Shown here piece by piece: positions 51,901 to 63,084 of a stretch of DNA of 64,000 nt. The notes beneath the pieces are model-generated. The model was given only the letters and a program-made list of their open reading frames with translations, was not told the origin of the DNA and searched no databases. The position numbers and the translations under genes were made by a program. Location of the stretch: positions 127,543,133 through 127,607,132 of the forward strand of contig CM031858.1 of the NCBI GenBank assembly GCA_018697195.1, written 5' to 3'. The stretch comes from Certhia americana. Its lineage: Eukaryota; Chordata; Aves; Passeriformes; Certhiidae. Each line of letters opens with the position of its first letter. Position 1 is the stretch's first letter.

Positions 51901-54900
51901 AAACTACTGAATCATGCCCTTAAAGTTCTCTTGAGGAGCCATAGGTATGTCTTTCTAAGCATCTTTCCTTACTGTAGCCTGCAGTTACAGGACTTTATTG
52001 ACATTTGCTAAGTAATAGGAACAGTCAAAGAGTGAAGTAATATATTGTATTTCAGCCCTGATGATTTCTTTTCAAGACTTCTCATTGGATATTTGCTGGA
52101 TGTACAGACCTTATGTACACTTTTGTACACATATTGTACATACAAAATAAAGTACTAATTTACTAGAAAATAAACCAATTTCAACAGCTCAGAATTTATT
52201 TTGTGACTGATAGTTAATATATAAACATCAGAGAGCATAAATTTGGTTAGAAGCTCATTTAAGCATTGAAATAAGCATATTTGCCGTTTATTTCTAAAGG
52301 ATGAAATAATAAAATGAAAGTTTTGGGATTTTTGCACAGATTTAGTCAGCATCCTATACATGACCATTCCATCTGTATATCAGGAAGTTTGCAATATACT
52401 CAAAAGCGCAAAACAAGTTCTGGGAATAAACATGTATAGCAGTTTTAAGAAAAGAAAACAACTAGTCTTTTTCTACAATGTTTCTTTTAGGGATACAAAA
52501 GACCAGGAATGCCAACAGCAGGTCTAGTTTCAGAAATGTCCTTTTTCATGAAACATTGACGGTGTTTGGTAATATCTAAATGAAACACAGAAAATGCTGT
52601 GGCACTCCATGCAAATATCAGGCAGTGTTTTCATTGGGTTAGCCATTGTCATGGTACTTCAGAACCTCCCCCGCATTTTTACACCATTATAAGGATGTCT
52701 CTTCCTACCACTCACTCTTCCTTATCCCCAGCAATAAGTATGCATAGTTATTTTCAAGACACATGAGGAAAAAAAATAGCAAAACCAAGTGAATGCTGAG
52801 TAGTAGGCAGAAGATGAATACTCTTCATATTTATGCATACCAAAATACTCATTGAGGGATTATCTCTTTTCAGAGCAGCAAAATCCCCCCTGGAGACATT
52901 GGATGGTGCTGCTGCTGTAGGACATTATTTCTTTGTTAATACCCCCAAAATTAGTTCCTATGAAGCTGTTACTATAACTTTTTTAATTGTTTGTCCTTCT
53001 GAAGACAAAAAGGCACATCATAATCTCTTCTCAAGATGTGTCAAAGAAGCAGGTAAATCCTCATGCACAAGATGAGAACATATTTTTTATGAGGTTCCTG
53101 CTTTATTTATTACTTGCAACACCAGCATTGTTAGTTATTACAGCATATTAATCCCAGAGAAAAAATTATAAACTGTCACATATTTCTGACCTAAAGGCTA
53201 TATATACTTTCTGTGTAGATGAAAGCAAAAATAATTTCAAAAATTTACAAAATAATGCCACAAATGAACAACTGAAAAACAATCTACCCTTTTTTATATA
53301 GTCATATCTCCTATGAATATTCAGTGATGTGAACTGATGGTACCTTGAGGTCAGAATTTAGTTAAAAATTAGGTTCTTCTTGTTTTTGGAGTATTTCCAA
53401 CTCCAATGTAAGTGTGACAAGCCATTAAGATTCAGTTCTGTTCCTAACTTGACTCAAGTTAATGTGACTCCAAATATCTAAGTAAATGCAGCATTCACCC
53501 AGCAAAAGTTACATGTACATAAGAATTACAATATAATAATGTATCTTTCTGTGTAGAAGAAAATCACGTATCAAAAGATCTCAAAGACTCAACATTCGCC
53601 ACTTTATAAGATTCATATTTTGGATTGCTGCATAGATAGATTTCTTCATCTCTTAAATTGCAGAAGTGAAGAAAAACTTGCTGGCCAAAATGCCAAATTA
53701 GCAAATCAACCACCTCCATCTGAGTTTAAAATTTTGTGTTGGTTTGGGGTTTTTTTAATTCTCCAGTTGATACTGTAAGAGATGGCCTCTGCTTTCCCTT
53801 TCTGTCTCTTCTGTGCTGCTGTGAACAGACTATTTTACTTTCAGTGAAACATATTGTCTCTGGCAAAGCTGCTACTAACTGTCTTGAAAAGTGTACTAGT
53901 TACTGGCAGCACTCTCTTCTCAAAGATCAATCAATGAAGCTGTATGAAGAGCATAGACTCTCCACCCTGCAGAATGGACCATAAACATACTTTTGAGCAT
54001 GGCTCTCTCACAAGGTATTTACTGCTATTGCACTGCATGGTCTAAGGTCCTTTAAATTCCTCAACTGTGTGATCAACTCACCTCCCCTGAGGGCAGACAC
54101 AAAATCTGCTTTGTTTTATTGCTTTTCAATGCAATAGAGTATGTGTCAGTGGAATAAAATGATTTTTCCAATCCTGCCAGCATTTTGTGTAGTCTCTTCC
54201 CTAAACTCTAAATGATAGAAAAATCATTAATGTCAGCTACTTTACCATAAAAGAATAACAAAAGATGACACATCAGGTTGGGGGTGGTAAATGGCAACTG
54301 AAGGAGGATTTCCCCCCCCCCCCCCCCAAATATGCATTTTAGAGCAGTAGAAGCATATTTCACTGAAGCAAATGTTGGATATGCAGTCACAGCACTATTG
54401 AGTTATTGCTTGCTTTTCAAGCAAAGTAACTGTTTCTGAAATCACAAGATAATCTTTACCACAATTTAGCTGAAATGAGTCCAATAAGCACTTTGAAGCA
54501 GAGAATCAGAGAAGAGTTCAAGTTGGAAAAGACCTCTACAATCATTGATTCCAGCCATTATCACGGCACTGCCAAATCCACTGTAAAACCATGTCCCTAA
54601 GTGCCACATCTACACTTCCCTGGGCAGACTGTTTCAATGCTTGATGACTCTTTAGGTAAAGAAGTGCTTCCTAATATCCATCCAAACCTTCGCAGGTGCA
54701 ACTTGAGCCTTGTCCTGTCACTTACTGCCTGGGAGAAGGGGCTGACCCCCTCCTGGCCACAACGTCCTTTCAGGTAGCTGTAGAGAGGGATAAGGTCCCG
54801 CTGAGCCTCCTTTTTTTTTAGGTTAAACAGCCACAATTCCCACAGCTGCTCCTCACAGGGTTTGTGCTCCAGACCCTTCCCCAGCTCCATTGCCTTTTTC

Positions 54901-55855
54901 TGGACACACTCCAGCACGTCAATGTCCTTCTTTCAGTGAAGGGTCCAAAACAGAACACAGGATTCAAGGAGTGGCCTCACCAATGTGAAGTGCAGGGGCG
55001 CTATTATTGCCCTGCTCCCACTGTCTTAATCCCAGATACATTCCCTTAATTGTTTATTAACAGTTCCTGATATTTTATTTGTTGGCACATTTTTAAAATT
55101 TGCCATAATATAGAGTTGTTTGAAAGTGTCCTTAACAGCTCTGGTTTACAGAGTATGTCCATTCTGTCACCAAAATCAGACACTGAGAGCCTGAAATAAC
55201 TTCAGAATCACAAAGGGCATGCAAAACTAATTCAATTTTACTGCATGTTAAAATGACCACACCTGGTCTTTTATTACTGGAAAACACTAAACAAATGAGC
55301 CAGTGGCGTCTGCCAAATTTAATAAATAAGAATAAAGAAATTTACACTAAAGATTTTCCAGTAAAAAAAGACTCCTTTTAACTGTGAAACATTTCATGGA
55401 TTCCTGCCAGTTTCAAATATGTTTCTTCCCTTTCACAATTGTAACCTTTCGGCCCTTACTTCAGGTAACTCTGTAACATCTTGTTTACAATCTCTTGCCC
55501 AAAGGCAGACAGCAGTTAGGCAGGTGACGACCTGCTACCATGAAATACAGAAGAAAATGAAAAGGCAAGGAAAGAGAGAAACAATTTACCTCCCCATCTG
55601 AAGCTGCAGCACTATTTGGATAGTCCGGTTGCACTGCTGCTTCCCAGTTCTATTTTACCCTGCTTGAAACAGAAAAGTCAAGAGCAGTTCAGTGCTGTTT
55701 ACTTACTCAATTGTGTTCCTGTCCACTTTTCCTGTCATATTAATGCCATAGAACTGCTGCATGGCAGCTATAGCTGATTGCATGGTTTCTGCAGAGCGCA
55801 ACACCGACATTCGGGGGTCAGTTGGTGGAAGGTAGCCATACTTTTGTAACCATAC
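15239..55855 (-). CDS. MMP16: MMP16 (MT3-MMP), partial gene, exons 2-6
   Basis: This span holds five coding exons of membrane-type matrix metalloproteinase 3, a type I membrane zinc endopeptidase that cleaves extracellular matrix and activates pro-MMP2 at the cell surface. Joined (55855-55707, 48186-48064, 38722-38418, 18581-18420, 15456-15239) they give 957 bases in one open frame with intact GT/AG borders. Phases agree at every junction: codons split after two bases (2/3 and 3/4), after one base (4/5 and 5/6), and none after exon 6. In order they encode most of the propeptide, cysteine switch PRCGVPD, furin site RRKR, catalytic domain with the MT-specific loop, zinc site [11 protein letters not shown] with its Met-turn, Pro-rich hinge, and the start of the hemopexin domain (NICDGNFN). 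The hinge and the [10 protein letters not shown] loop point to MMP16 rather than MMP14, MMP15 or MMP24. Signal-peptide exon 1 and the downstream exons are outside the window. Confidence 0.97.
15600..15795 (-). mobile_element. CR1 LINE fragment
   Basis: It starts with catgaaatcatagaacaagc, then gagttggaagggactcatta, caggacaccccaagagtcac and ctggggagcctgttccagtc, all CR1 3'-end landmarks in reverse complement. It lies in MMP16 intron 5 about 140 bases from exon 6, on the same strand as the gene. Confidence 0.88.
17990..17995 (-). promoter_or_regulatory. Candidate intronic poly(A) signal in MMP16 intron 5
   Basis: On the minus strand this reads AATAAA, 78 bases after the readthrough stop at 18073. 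A T-rich stretch (TAATGTTTTCACC) follows about 30 bases further on. A second AATAAA lies at 17869-17864. Such hexamers are common in AT-rich introns, so the position after the open frame is the only reason to single it out. Confidence 0.3.
18073..18419 (-). CDS. MMP16: Candidate readthrough extension of MMP16 exon 5 (alternative C-terminus)
   Basis: If the exon 5 donor is not used, the frame continues for 115 codons from the split Gly (18420) to a TAA at 18073-18075. The tail begins [14 protein letters not shown] and ends LFTQVSKLM. It has several Cys (MSC, SSC, TSC, NSC, KKC) and one hydrophobic run, FGIVILSVL, too short for a confident membrane anchor. Between 18230 and 18419 there are about six CpGs, whereas the surrounding intron has almost none, which suggests constraint. 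An AATAAA follows the stop by 78 bases. The product would lack hinge, hemopexin domain, transmembrane segment and cytoplasmic tail. I do not recognise the tail as a known family. Chance openness of an intron cannot be excluded. Confidence 0.4.
18420..18581 (-). CDS. MMP16: MMP16 exon 5 (zinc-binding active site)
   Basis: 162 bases: two bases completing Gly, 53 codons from NDLFLVAV to QKIY, and one base of the next Gly. It holds the metzincin signature [11 protein letters not shown], with three His zinc ligands and the catalytic Glu, and the Met-turn AIMAPFYQY. The end [13 protein letters not shown] closes the catalytic domain. The acceptor is ctcttcccag. The donor is TACG followed by GTATGT. 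The frame stays open well beyond this donor (see the separate readthrough entry). The active-site residues are intact, so a functional peptidase is expected. Confidence 0.97.
21530..21600. repeat. A-rich low-complexity tract
   Basis: aaacaaac units interspersed with A runs. The minus strand shows a spurious Phe-rich open frame. Confidence 0.8.
23583..23780. repeat. (GAAAA)n microsatellite with gap
   Basis: An A run and GAAAA units flank a 100-N gap (23618-23717). The right arm has at least twelve perfect pentamers. The true length is unknown. Confidence 0.97.
23618..23717. other. Assembly gap, 100 N
   Basis: Exactly 100 N, the conventional placeholder for a gap of unknown size, inside the GAAAA repeat. 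Confidence 1.
24434..24501. repeat. (TA)n(TG)n(TA)n compound microsatellite
   Basis: Alternating pyrimidine-purine tract: TA repeats, about nine TG units, then TA repeats again. Confidence 0.95.
26050..26250 (-). mobile_element. CR1 LINE fragment
   Basis: gcatagaatggtttgggttg, caaggacaccttccactaga, ccaggttgctcagagcccca and ctctgggcaacctgttctag are close to the CR1 consensus in reverse complement. This is the best preserved CR1 in the window, truncated after about 190 bases. Confidence 0.93.
26930..27527 (-). mobile_element. GC-richer flank of LTR copy 1, possible ERV leader fragment
   Basis: About 600 bases abutting LTR copy 1 are clearly richer in G and C than the intron around them and differ from the flank of copy 2. 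If the LTR is on the minus strand, this is where the 5' leader and internal region of the provirus would begin. I see no recognisable gag frame and no convincing primer-binding site, so unrelated sequence is possible. Confidence 0.35.
27528..28100 (-). mobile_element. Endogenous retrovirus LTR, copy 1
   Basis: This segment aligns by eye with 41966-42440. Shared blocks include tgtttattctttcttatc, atccatgttag followed by the ctctactctaa block, gagcagatg-gaagaagga, and a shared ctccatcttgtc block. The arrangement resembles passerine ERV LTRs as I remember them. AATAAA lies on the minus strand (inside the rc of tttattcttt), which suggests minus orientation. Boundaries are approximate, with the left edge near ctcgggttt. 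No protein frame survives. Confidence 0.65.
28203..28228. repeat. (AAAC)n, short
   Basis: Six AAAC-type units just beyond LTR copy 1. Confidence 0.9.
30056..30094. repeat. T-rich tract
   Basis: Two T runs separated by cttttatcc, low complexity. Confidence 0.9.
30893..30918. repeat. Poly-A run
   Basis: About 26 A bases. It produces spurious poly-Lys and poly-Phe frames. Confidence 0.95.
35314..35335. repeat. Poly-A run, 22 bases
   Basis: An uninterrupted A tract in intron 4. Confidence 0.95.
38418..38722 (-). CDS. MMP16: MMP16 exon 4 (catalytic domain, N-terminal part)
   Basis: 305 bases: one base finishing Ser, 101 codons, and one base (G) of a split Gly codon. The peptide runs from [10 protein letters not shown] through [11 protein letters not shown], the MT-MMP loop [13 protein letters not shown], and the structural zinc and calcium region [13 protein letters not shown] / [23 protein letters not shown], to NPNHD. 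The His residues in FHGD, LAHAY and DTHFD are the usual structural zinc ligands of MMPs. The acceptor is gctttctttcag-like and the donor is G followed by GTAAGA. Compared with my recollection of human MMP16, Ile replaces Ser in PYSELE. Reading through the donor adds only a short tail before a stop. Confidence 0.97.
41104..41210. repeat. T-rich tract with TTTTG units
   Basis: A low-complexity tract with few non-T bases (gtttt and tta interruptions) in intron 3. Confidence 0.9.
41966..42600 (-). mobile_element. Endogenous retrovirus LTR, copy 2 (probably solo)
   Basis: It starts near cttgggtttttgtg and contains tgtttattctttcttatcta, gcagcagatcagttcatgtc, atccatgttaggaagtcagc, ctctactctaaaccaactga and tggttcctccatcttgtctt. 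The right part (ttgccaaggtctctcagccc, acccagggcagtcagaggag) also fits the passerine LTR as remembered. It has the same orientation as copy 1, 14 kb away. AT-rich intron lies on both sides, so no internal region is evident. Confidence 0.7.
43794..43882. repeat. Poly-T / poly-G / (GGTT)n tract
   Basis: A run of about 22 T passes directly into about 12 G, then tgggggttttggg, then GTTT and five or more GGTT units. Several G runs of three or more lie within 30 bases. Confidence 0.95.
48064..48186 (-). CDS. MMP16: MMP16 exon 3 (cysteine switch and furin site)
   Basis: 123 bases encode the remainder of a split Asp codon, 40 codons, and two bases (AG) of the next Ser codon. Two control elements sit here. 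[10 protein letters not shown] carries the cysteine that coordinates the catalytic zinc and keeps the enzyme latent. [10 protein letters not shown] carries the RRKR proprotein-convertase site, so the mature enzyme should begin at Tyr-Ala-Leu-Thr. The end [10 protein letters not shown] starts the catalytic domain. The acceptor is ttcttgcag. The donor is CAG followed by GTACTA: the exonic side is ideal but intron positions +4 to +6 are poor. The exon length is a multiple of three. Confidence 0.96.
54312..54327. repeat. Poly-C run, 16 bases
   Basis: An uninterrupted C tract about 160 bases before a CR1 fragment. Confidence 0.95.
54490..55060 (-). mobile_element. CR1 LINE fragment
   Basis: It starts near gaatcagagaagagttcaag and continues through ctgggcagactgtttcaatg, cttcctaatatccatccaaa, a cacagctgctcctcac block and gtggcctcaccaatgtgaag. 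These are successive CR1 3'-region landmarks in reverse complement. It lies in intron 2, about 650 bases downstream of exon 2 in the transcription direction. Confidence 0.9.
55707..55855 (-). CDS. MMP16: MMP16 exon 2 (propeptide)
   Basis: 149 bases encode 49 codons plus two bases (GA) of the Asp codon completed by exon 3. The peptide starts [17 protein letters not shown] and ends TGKVDRNTI, the helical propeptide of MT-MMPs that covers the active site in the zymogen. The acceptor is cattgcag before GTATGG. The donor is GA followed by GTAAGT, a full consensus site. No signal peptide is encoded here, so an upstream exon 1 must supply the start codon. Identity rests on the near-unchanged match to the known MMP16 propeptide. 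Confidence 0.96.
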
Positions 55856-56919
55856 CTGCAATGACAAGTGCAGTGGCTATTAAATAGAAATTAGAGGTAA
55901 ATAAAACGCTCCCTAGTAATTAGTTTTATACCACACAAAAAGAAGCTTCTAATTCACCAAGTACAAGTCCTGTTAGTTTGGGTGCTTGGGGTTTTTTTAT
56001 CTGATAAAATAAAAGAAATTCTTAGGGGATTTTATTCCACCTTCTATATTGAAGATTCTGTTGCTTTAAGACTTATAGAGTTTTCTACCCAGAAGCCATC
56101 TCTCTTTATTATCTGAAACTGCCTGCTTCAATTATTTATTTAATGTATTTATTTATTTATTTGAAGCTACAACTTAAGCACCTAACCCTGGCTCTAGGCA
56201 CTTCAAATAGTGTTTTAAGCATACAAGATATAAATCTACAATATATACCACATACAACTGACTGCCCACAGGGCACATAATAATATTCACCATCTACAAT
56301 AATAAATCCAAAATAGCTCACACATTTACACTAAATTGTTATTGTCTCTAGAAGAATATGAAAGATAGTGTAAGGAGACATTCAGCTTTCTGAGAAGAAT
56401 ATCAAAATCACATACTTATAGGCAAAGCAGGTGTCCATGAGTTAGTGAAGTAGCAGAGTCTGCCATCATATAGAGAAAACTCTCTGATAAGAGAACTGCC
56501 TTTTAAAATCAAGATGGATTTAATGCCAACTGTTTATGCTCTTAGTCATATAGAAGTGTGAGGTACAAATTACTGAAAGCTTCATGGATAAAGCCACTAT
56601 TTTAAGAACACTTGGACAAGCCCTCTGAAACATGCTGTCCTCTTGAGGCAATGTTTCATAAACAAGTAGCTACAGTTATCACAATGTTTCTATGTATTCT
56701 CAAAATTAGGACTATACAGAAAACAGTGAAAGACTTTTGAGGAAGTGAGGGCACTGATACAGCTTTAAAAAATGTCTTTTCATTTGAGGGCTGGAAGTAG
56801 TCACTAGAATGAAAGGGACATATATTGCCAATCTACAAGACTTGGTGAAAATGTATTGCCACAATTTCACTCCCCCCAGTAACAAAATATTTGTAACCCC
56901 ATAAACCTGCTCTTCTGTT

Positions 56920-56948
56920 AAAAAAAAAAAAATTAAAAAAAAAAAAAT
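56920..56948. repeat. Poly-A tract with one tt interruption
   Basis: Two A runs of 11 to 13 bases around a short tt. Confidence 0.9.
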
Positions 56949-57428
56949 TTCAGCCACCTCTTTTAAACATATCACATCACAATTCACAGTTTCTGCATCA
57001 TTACATTAATGAACGGTATCTACCCAGCAGCACACCTTATAGTGCTTTGTGGCCTCTCTCTACCTCATACAACACTTCTGGGTTTTTACCTGTTTGTATG
57101 TACACTGTTTATATGCAGCCTAACACCAACCTATGTATCTATTTCCAGTTTTAAATTTATCTTGCCTAGTCCACCATTACAGTTTTGCAGCAGGTTAACC
57201 ATGGTCGTGGTGCATTCCCCTTTCATGAACACAATGATCACGTTGAATTAACTTATGATTAAGGTTCACTTTACTAACACCAAATGTGCATTACAGGTGA
57301 ACATTGGCTCAGTATAAGTAAAAGATCAAACTGGCAATCTTCAGGTTATGAGTTCAGATATTTCTAATTTAAACATGATAACCTTAAACACACAGTTACC
57401 TGTGTAGTTCACACACAAACTCAACAAC

Positions 57429-57545
57429 CACAGAATCATAAAATCACAGAATATTCTGAGTTGGAAGGGGCCCACAAGGATCATCGAATCCAACTGTTAA
57501 GTGAATGGCCCACAAGGAAAAAACCTACAACCGGTTTGTGAGCTC
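57429..57545 (-). mobile_element. CR1 LINE, short 3' fragment
   Basis: ccacagaatcataaaatcac and agttggaaggggcccacaag, then gatcatcgaatccaactg, match the reverse complement of the CR1 3' end. About 110 bases remain. Confidence 0.87.
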
Positions 57546-58814
57546 CACACAACAGGGAAATATAACAGGACAGGGAGGCATAGAAAGGTTTAAGACCCAG
57601 ACTAAAGTCTTTCACCTTCACAGTATCTCTATATACAGGTACCATTAAGAATAAGAAAAAATTTGTTTAAGAGATAGGAAAATGCTCTTATTTACAATGT
57701 AAATGAATTGTTACAATCAGTACCTACATACAACTTTACATGTTCATAACTTCTTGCACTTTTCAGCTTTAAGGGAGAGCTTTTGTACATTAAGTGTGTT
57801 TAATATTTGGGTAATTACAGAAATAACTTTGTTTATTTGCCACTCTGAAGATGAAGCCTATTCTTCCCTACATTATTGGCAGATAGCTCTGAAAGGCCAG
57901 ACAGAGCCTGAACATTGTCAAGAGCAATGTTATATGTGGATACAGGACCATGGAACTAAGAACTAAATAATTTTGACACAGAGTGGATTGATTTCAGTGT
58001 AGTATGTAGAGTCTCTTTGCATTAATATTTACAATGAATATATTTAAGAATGGGGTTATTTTTATATTCATCTTCTCAAGTCAGTGACACCAAAACAAAG
58101 AGTAAGTGAAGAAAAATAGTTCTAAGTAGCATTCACAGCTATGCAAAATGGTGCCACTTTCTTGCCACCTTCTCAGCAACAATTTGGTATGCAGACACAA
58201 ACCAAGGCTTTTAAAGCTCTCAGGTACTAAGGGCAGAAAAAATTGCTTGGTAGGCTTGGGAGGTTACCTATCACCATGCAAAGCCATTCTCACTGCAGCA
58301 TAACTGAAGAAGTCAGAGGTATGAGGTTGCAAGTAAGAAAATTTGCCAGAAGTTAAACCTTCAGATATCTGAATAAGAAAAGCTAGTAATATAGAGACAG
58401 AAAAAATACCTTGGGGACTACTGCTCATAGGAGAAGTGGAGGAGGGAGAACAAACTGGAATCTAGGAGAGTGCCACTGCAGAGATACTTGGCAGAAAAGG
58501 AAAAGAGAAACAGCAGGAGAGGACAGTATAGCCTTTTTCTATATAAAAAGTCTTAACATACAAGGTAAGCACAGGATGCCTGAAAGCCATCCCCAGTCAT
58601 TGAACAAAGGACCACCTGGGTCTTCCCTCAACCTTCAAAATAGCCTAGAAGACGCAGCCAACATACTGGAAAGTCAGATGACACTCTGAAAGTAAGTTTC
58701 TTTTTGAAAATTCTGACAAATTGACCTCCGGGCTGGTGAATGTTTGAGAGCTAGTACAATTTAGTGTTACAAAATTCTTTACTCTGTCCTTATAAGAAAG
58801 GAGTATGAAATAAG

Positions 58815-58838
58815 AAAAAAAAAAAAAAAAAAAAAAAA
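58815..58838. repeat. Poly-A run, 24 bases
   Basis: An uninterrupted A tract in intron 1. Confidence 0.95.
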
Positions 58839-59857
58839 CCCAAAAAAATCAGCAAATCTGCTTCTGCAGTTTTCTGTAGGAACAACAGAAAATTTTGAAG
58901 TACCTTGGCTCAGACTATCAGATATTTGAAATATGCACCTCTGTGAACTACATATGAACTTCAGAGGAGAAGTTTAACTTAAATCCCAGAATATATAGGT
59001 GGGCAAAAACACACACAAAAAAGAAAAGTATGAGAAAGAGTGAAAGAAAACTATTTTCTCTCGGTCTTGTATTTTTGAGGCAAGCTATAAAATGAATTAT
59101 ATACAGAAGAATTTTCCCCTCCCCTCTACTGAAATTAGTCTGCCTTTAGGGTACTTCAGCAATGACAATGGCTTGGCAAGTCTTATCCTGAGGAAATCTT
59201 TGGTCTTGGAACAAAGAAATAGTGAAGCATATCCATCTAACATGTAATGTCTTGGATGCCAACAGGGATCCTTTGCAAAGACTCCAAATAAGTGATATGT
59301 TTCATTCCTTTATACAATTTAAGAAGATAAATTACTGTTACTTCAAGTCAACTTTTTGGGCAGGACTTTCTTGTCCTGCTGCAAAATGAGATCCATGGTA
59401 TCTCTCAGGTAACCACAGAAAAACTCAGCTGGAAGACAGGTTCCACCATTCCCCTCACTAATACAGTGCTTTAGTATCCTACTGCTGTGAAGTTTCCGTT
59501 AGAGTTGAATACTTCTTACTAGAATTTAAGATTGTAACTTTTTATTTTACCTGCTACAGGTACAGGGAACCAGTTATTCATTTCACCTCTGAAGCAGCCT
59601 TTCACGTATTTGAAGTTTTGTGAGTCACTCTATTTACTATTTTAAAAATGAACTAAAGAAACCTCTTTTGCTTAATCATATTTCATTATCTGCATTAACC
59701 GCCAGAAAACTTGAAACTAAAATCTATCTTTACTAAGCATCTGCTTGCACTAAATTTCTATGTTAGTTCCCATTGTTGGCCTATTAACAAACACTGGTGT
59801 TTAGCTGAAGTGTTAGAAGTAATTCAGAAGAGGTACACCCAAATATTTCATTTGGGG

Positions 59858-59945
59858 AAAAAACAAGCAAACAAACAAACAAACAAAAACAACAAAAAAA
59901 CAAAAAAAAAAGCAAACAGATTTAAAAAAAACCCACAAAACCCCA
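59858..59945. repeat. (AAAC)n and A-rich tract
   Basis: AAAC units grade into A runs with scattered C. The open frame across it (Lys/Asn/Gln-rich) is spurious. Confidence 0.9.
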
Positions 59946-62900
59946 GAGAAAACAAAAAATGAAATTAGCCTAAAAATATTTTTATTCAGTAACAGAACTT
60001 CAAGGTTTATGTTTCATTCATCCATACATTCTAAAATTTTAAACCCATATTTTACACATTTTGCCCACCAGAAAAGTTTTTTCATCTTAATCCCATCTTC
60101 TGTTTTCATAATTGTAAAGAAAATTATAAATCCATTGGTGATAAAATTTTTAGACATGACAGGAGTTTATCAAGGACCTGCAGGCATCCCTGGAACCTGT
60201 AAGTACTCAGCACATGAGCTGTATCACCTTCATCATTCTTGAATGTCATTGACTAGATACTTAGGGTTTGGGGGTCTTTCTGACATGAAAAAATCTTTTC
60301 ATTTTAGTTTGTAACTGCTACTTATGCTATCCTGTATGGATCATCTGGCTATGGAACAGATAAAACTTTCTCATGTGGCTGTATGTTTTTTTTCTCCTCT
60401 AGAGAATAAAGAATGGGCAAACTTAAAGTGTATTAAACACACCAGTGGATTTTAATCATTCAGATCTTTGCTAATTTAGAAAGAAAGGCTTATCTTAAAA
60501 CAGTATGTTGACAGCAAACTCTTATTAAGAACAAAGAAAAGTGATGTACTATCATTAAAGATTAAACAAGAATAATATTAAGATAATCAGAGTTTCAGAG
60601 AGATTACTGATTTCTAGATAGAAGAAAGCTTAGCAACAAATTATTAATGTTCCTGAACAACAGTACATGGTATAAGCTACAGTACAATTATGTTCTCTGA
60701 ACCTGAAGGCCTAGTAAATCAGTCTAATAAAGTATGGATAAAAATAATTTCATAAATATCTTCACTAGTGCAGCTGCATGTCATTATTATTCATGTATTC
60801 CTATTCCTGCTTTAGATTTTATCTGCAAACAGAATTCCTATCTGCACTGAGTAAAACTGTGATATTTCATAATTTCAAAATATTTTGACTTCTGTTTTTT
60901 AATACACTTCCACCAAAGACACTATAAGTGAAATGATTTAAAGTGTCTGAGTAATTCAGGAGATTTATATTTCATACATTTATGATTCTAATTTACAGAG
61001 ATCACCACAGGATTTAGTAGTTCAAGTGCTGATGTAATTTTGAAAGGAATTGAAGGTTTTAACTATAGTAAGGATAAATAAGCTAGCTCTAGAATTAGTA
61101 TCCATATGACTAAATTATTTCTTCATTTAGGTCAAATAATCATGGCCGTGTGCTTTAATTATAGAACTACAGCTATACTATATGCCTAGCAGCTAATAAT
61201 GGCTTTTCAGTGACAACTTGATAGACAGACAGACAGAAATAAACCACAGTGTTTACACAAAGCATTATATGAAATCTTCTGATGAGTTTCCTTCCTCTTA
61301 CCTCCTGTACCACCATTTCCTCATCAGTGGTGTTTTTTCTTCTTAACAGAATACACTGATGTGAATGCACTGATATGGTGCATGGCATATATCTAGTGAG
61401 AAAAATACTTCCAAAAAAAAGCACATAAGAACACACAGTCTAGGAAAGTCTAACCTAGTCTATCAGGAATGTTTACAGAATGAAAGTAAGAATTACAATA
61501 GATGAATCAGAAGTTTAATGGTCATGATTGGTTTAGTACCTTTGGTTTTAAGTCGAGATAACAAATCCTTAACAACCAAGAAAACAGTTGGCTTGTTCAG
61601 AGTATACTGAAGCTGACAAACAAATCAATTTCTTGGAAATTGCACAGTAGCATGGAGAATGTCTTAAATTGAAGGAAGCATCTTCAGACCAAGAAATTAT
61701 ATTTTTTATCCCTTTGAACATGCCAGAAAGAAAAATTCAAAACATCAACTTGCAAAATTTAGTTCTCCACTGACATAAACTAGAAAGTGACCACCTATTT
61801 TCTTGTGAATTATTGTGACAACTCCCCAAGAAACAATTTACATGTAACACTGGCACATTCTTAGGCTAATTAATGATGGCAATCTTTACAGGGGATTTCA
61901 AAAATTGTAACAGAGACTTAATAATTCAGACAAGTCTGTGGGATGTCTAGGTTGCAGCCTGCACTACAGTAAATACTTAAATACAGTACTAGAAGTAGCA
62001 GAATTGACCTCAAAGTGGGCCACAGAAGAGAATAAATTGGGCATCACTGAGTTCAGTGTTGCTGGAGCTAGTCAGTTCAAAATTAATTGAGGCACCTCCA
62101 CTACTCTATTAGGTATCTGCCTATTGTTTTTTTTCTGTGTTCTAGCTACAAACTAGATGTGAAACTGAACAATCTTATTATATTTGTCTCCAATAGTACA
62201 AAACTAGGTTTAACAACACGTGATTGTGTCTGCATGTCAGCAGAGAGGTGACAATCTGGAATTTCCCCAATCACAAGTATGATGACAGAGATAATCTTAA
62301 AAGGGTACTTCTCTTCCCAGTGAGAGGCAGCTCAAGAATGAAGACTGGAGCCACCAAAGTCAGAAGTTCTACCTTGCAAATGACTTTGATTCAAACTCAG
62401 AGTCCAAGGAGTGACAAAAGTAAAAAGGCAAAAGGTATCCAAAACTGTGTGCTGAATTTCTCTCATTTGTAATTCAAGTTTAGTTTAAATATTCTAAATA
62501 ATTTCTTTTACTGCCACACTTACACATCAGAAAATCAATGTAGCTTGAGAGCAGCAGAAGTGGGAGGTGTAAAAAAGCTGTCGGGAGCACCAGGCCAGAG
62601 CCTTTTACAGATACCAGGCAGATGGGAATCTACCAGTAAGCAGCAGATGTGGGGTCTGCATATAGCACTGTCCTTGAACCACTGAAATATACTTGGAACA
62701 GAAATTAGACACTACCCAGCTCCAAATGCAGAAGCTACATTGTTTATTCACTACTTCTACTGTCTGTGTGGAGAGTGGGTTAGTGGTATAACAACCCTGA
62801 CACCAATCCCTGGCCTAGAAAGAAACTCTTGACCTTTTACTGTAACACATTTATAACTGACTTCAGAATGTAGACCTGATTTGTTAGTTGCTCAGGGAAA

Positions 62901-63084
62901 TTTTCTTCAATCACTAATAGAAATCTCCATCAAAGTCTGGTAGAGACCCAGACCAGTGGATATACTTCTGCAAATAAAACTTATAATTCTAGTAGATGTA
63001 AATACTCAAACATACAGCTCATGTTAAAGGTCTCTGTCTCTGCATCTTATTAGAATTTCTATAGCTTCTAGAAAAATATTAAGT

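Larger units (their letters stand above)
48187..55706 (-). other. MMP16: MMP16 intron 2
   Basis: A 7.5 kb intron between exons 2 and 3, with a consensus GTAAGT donor. It contains a CR1 fragment at 54490-55060 and a C16 run just before it. No other element was recognised. Confidence 0.9.

Noticed and set aside
60155..60210. Plus-strand segment reading GPAGIPGT followed by GTAAGT, like a collagen exon with a donor
   Set aside because: The Gly spacing breaks upstream (GVYQG), only about three triplets fit, no clear acceptor pairs with it, and a collagen exon inside MMP16 intron 1 is unexpected. Chance is the simplest reading.
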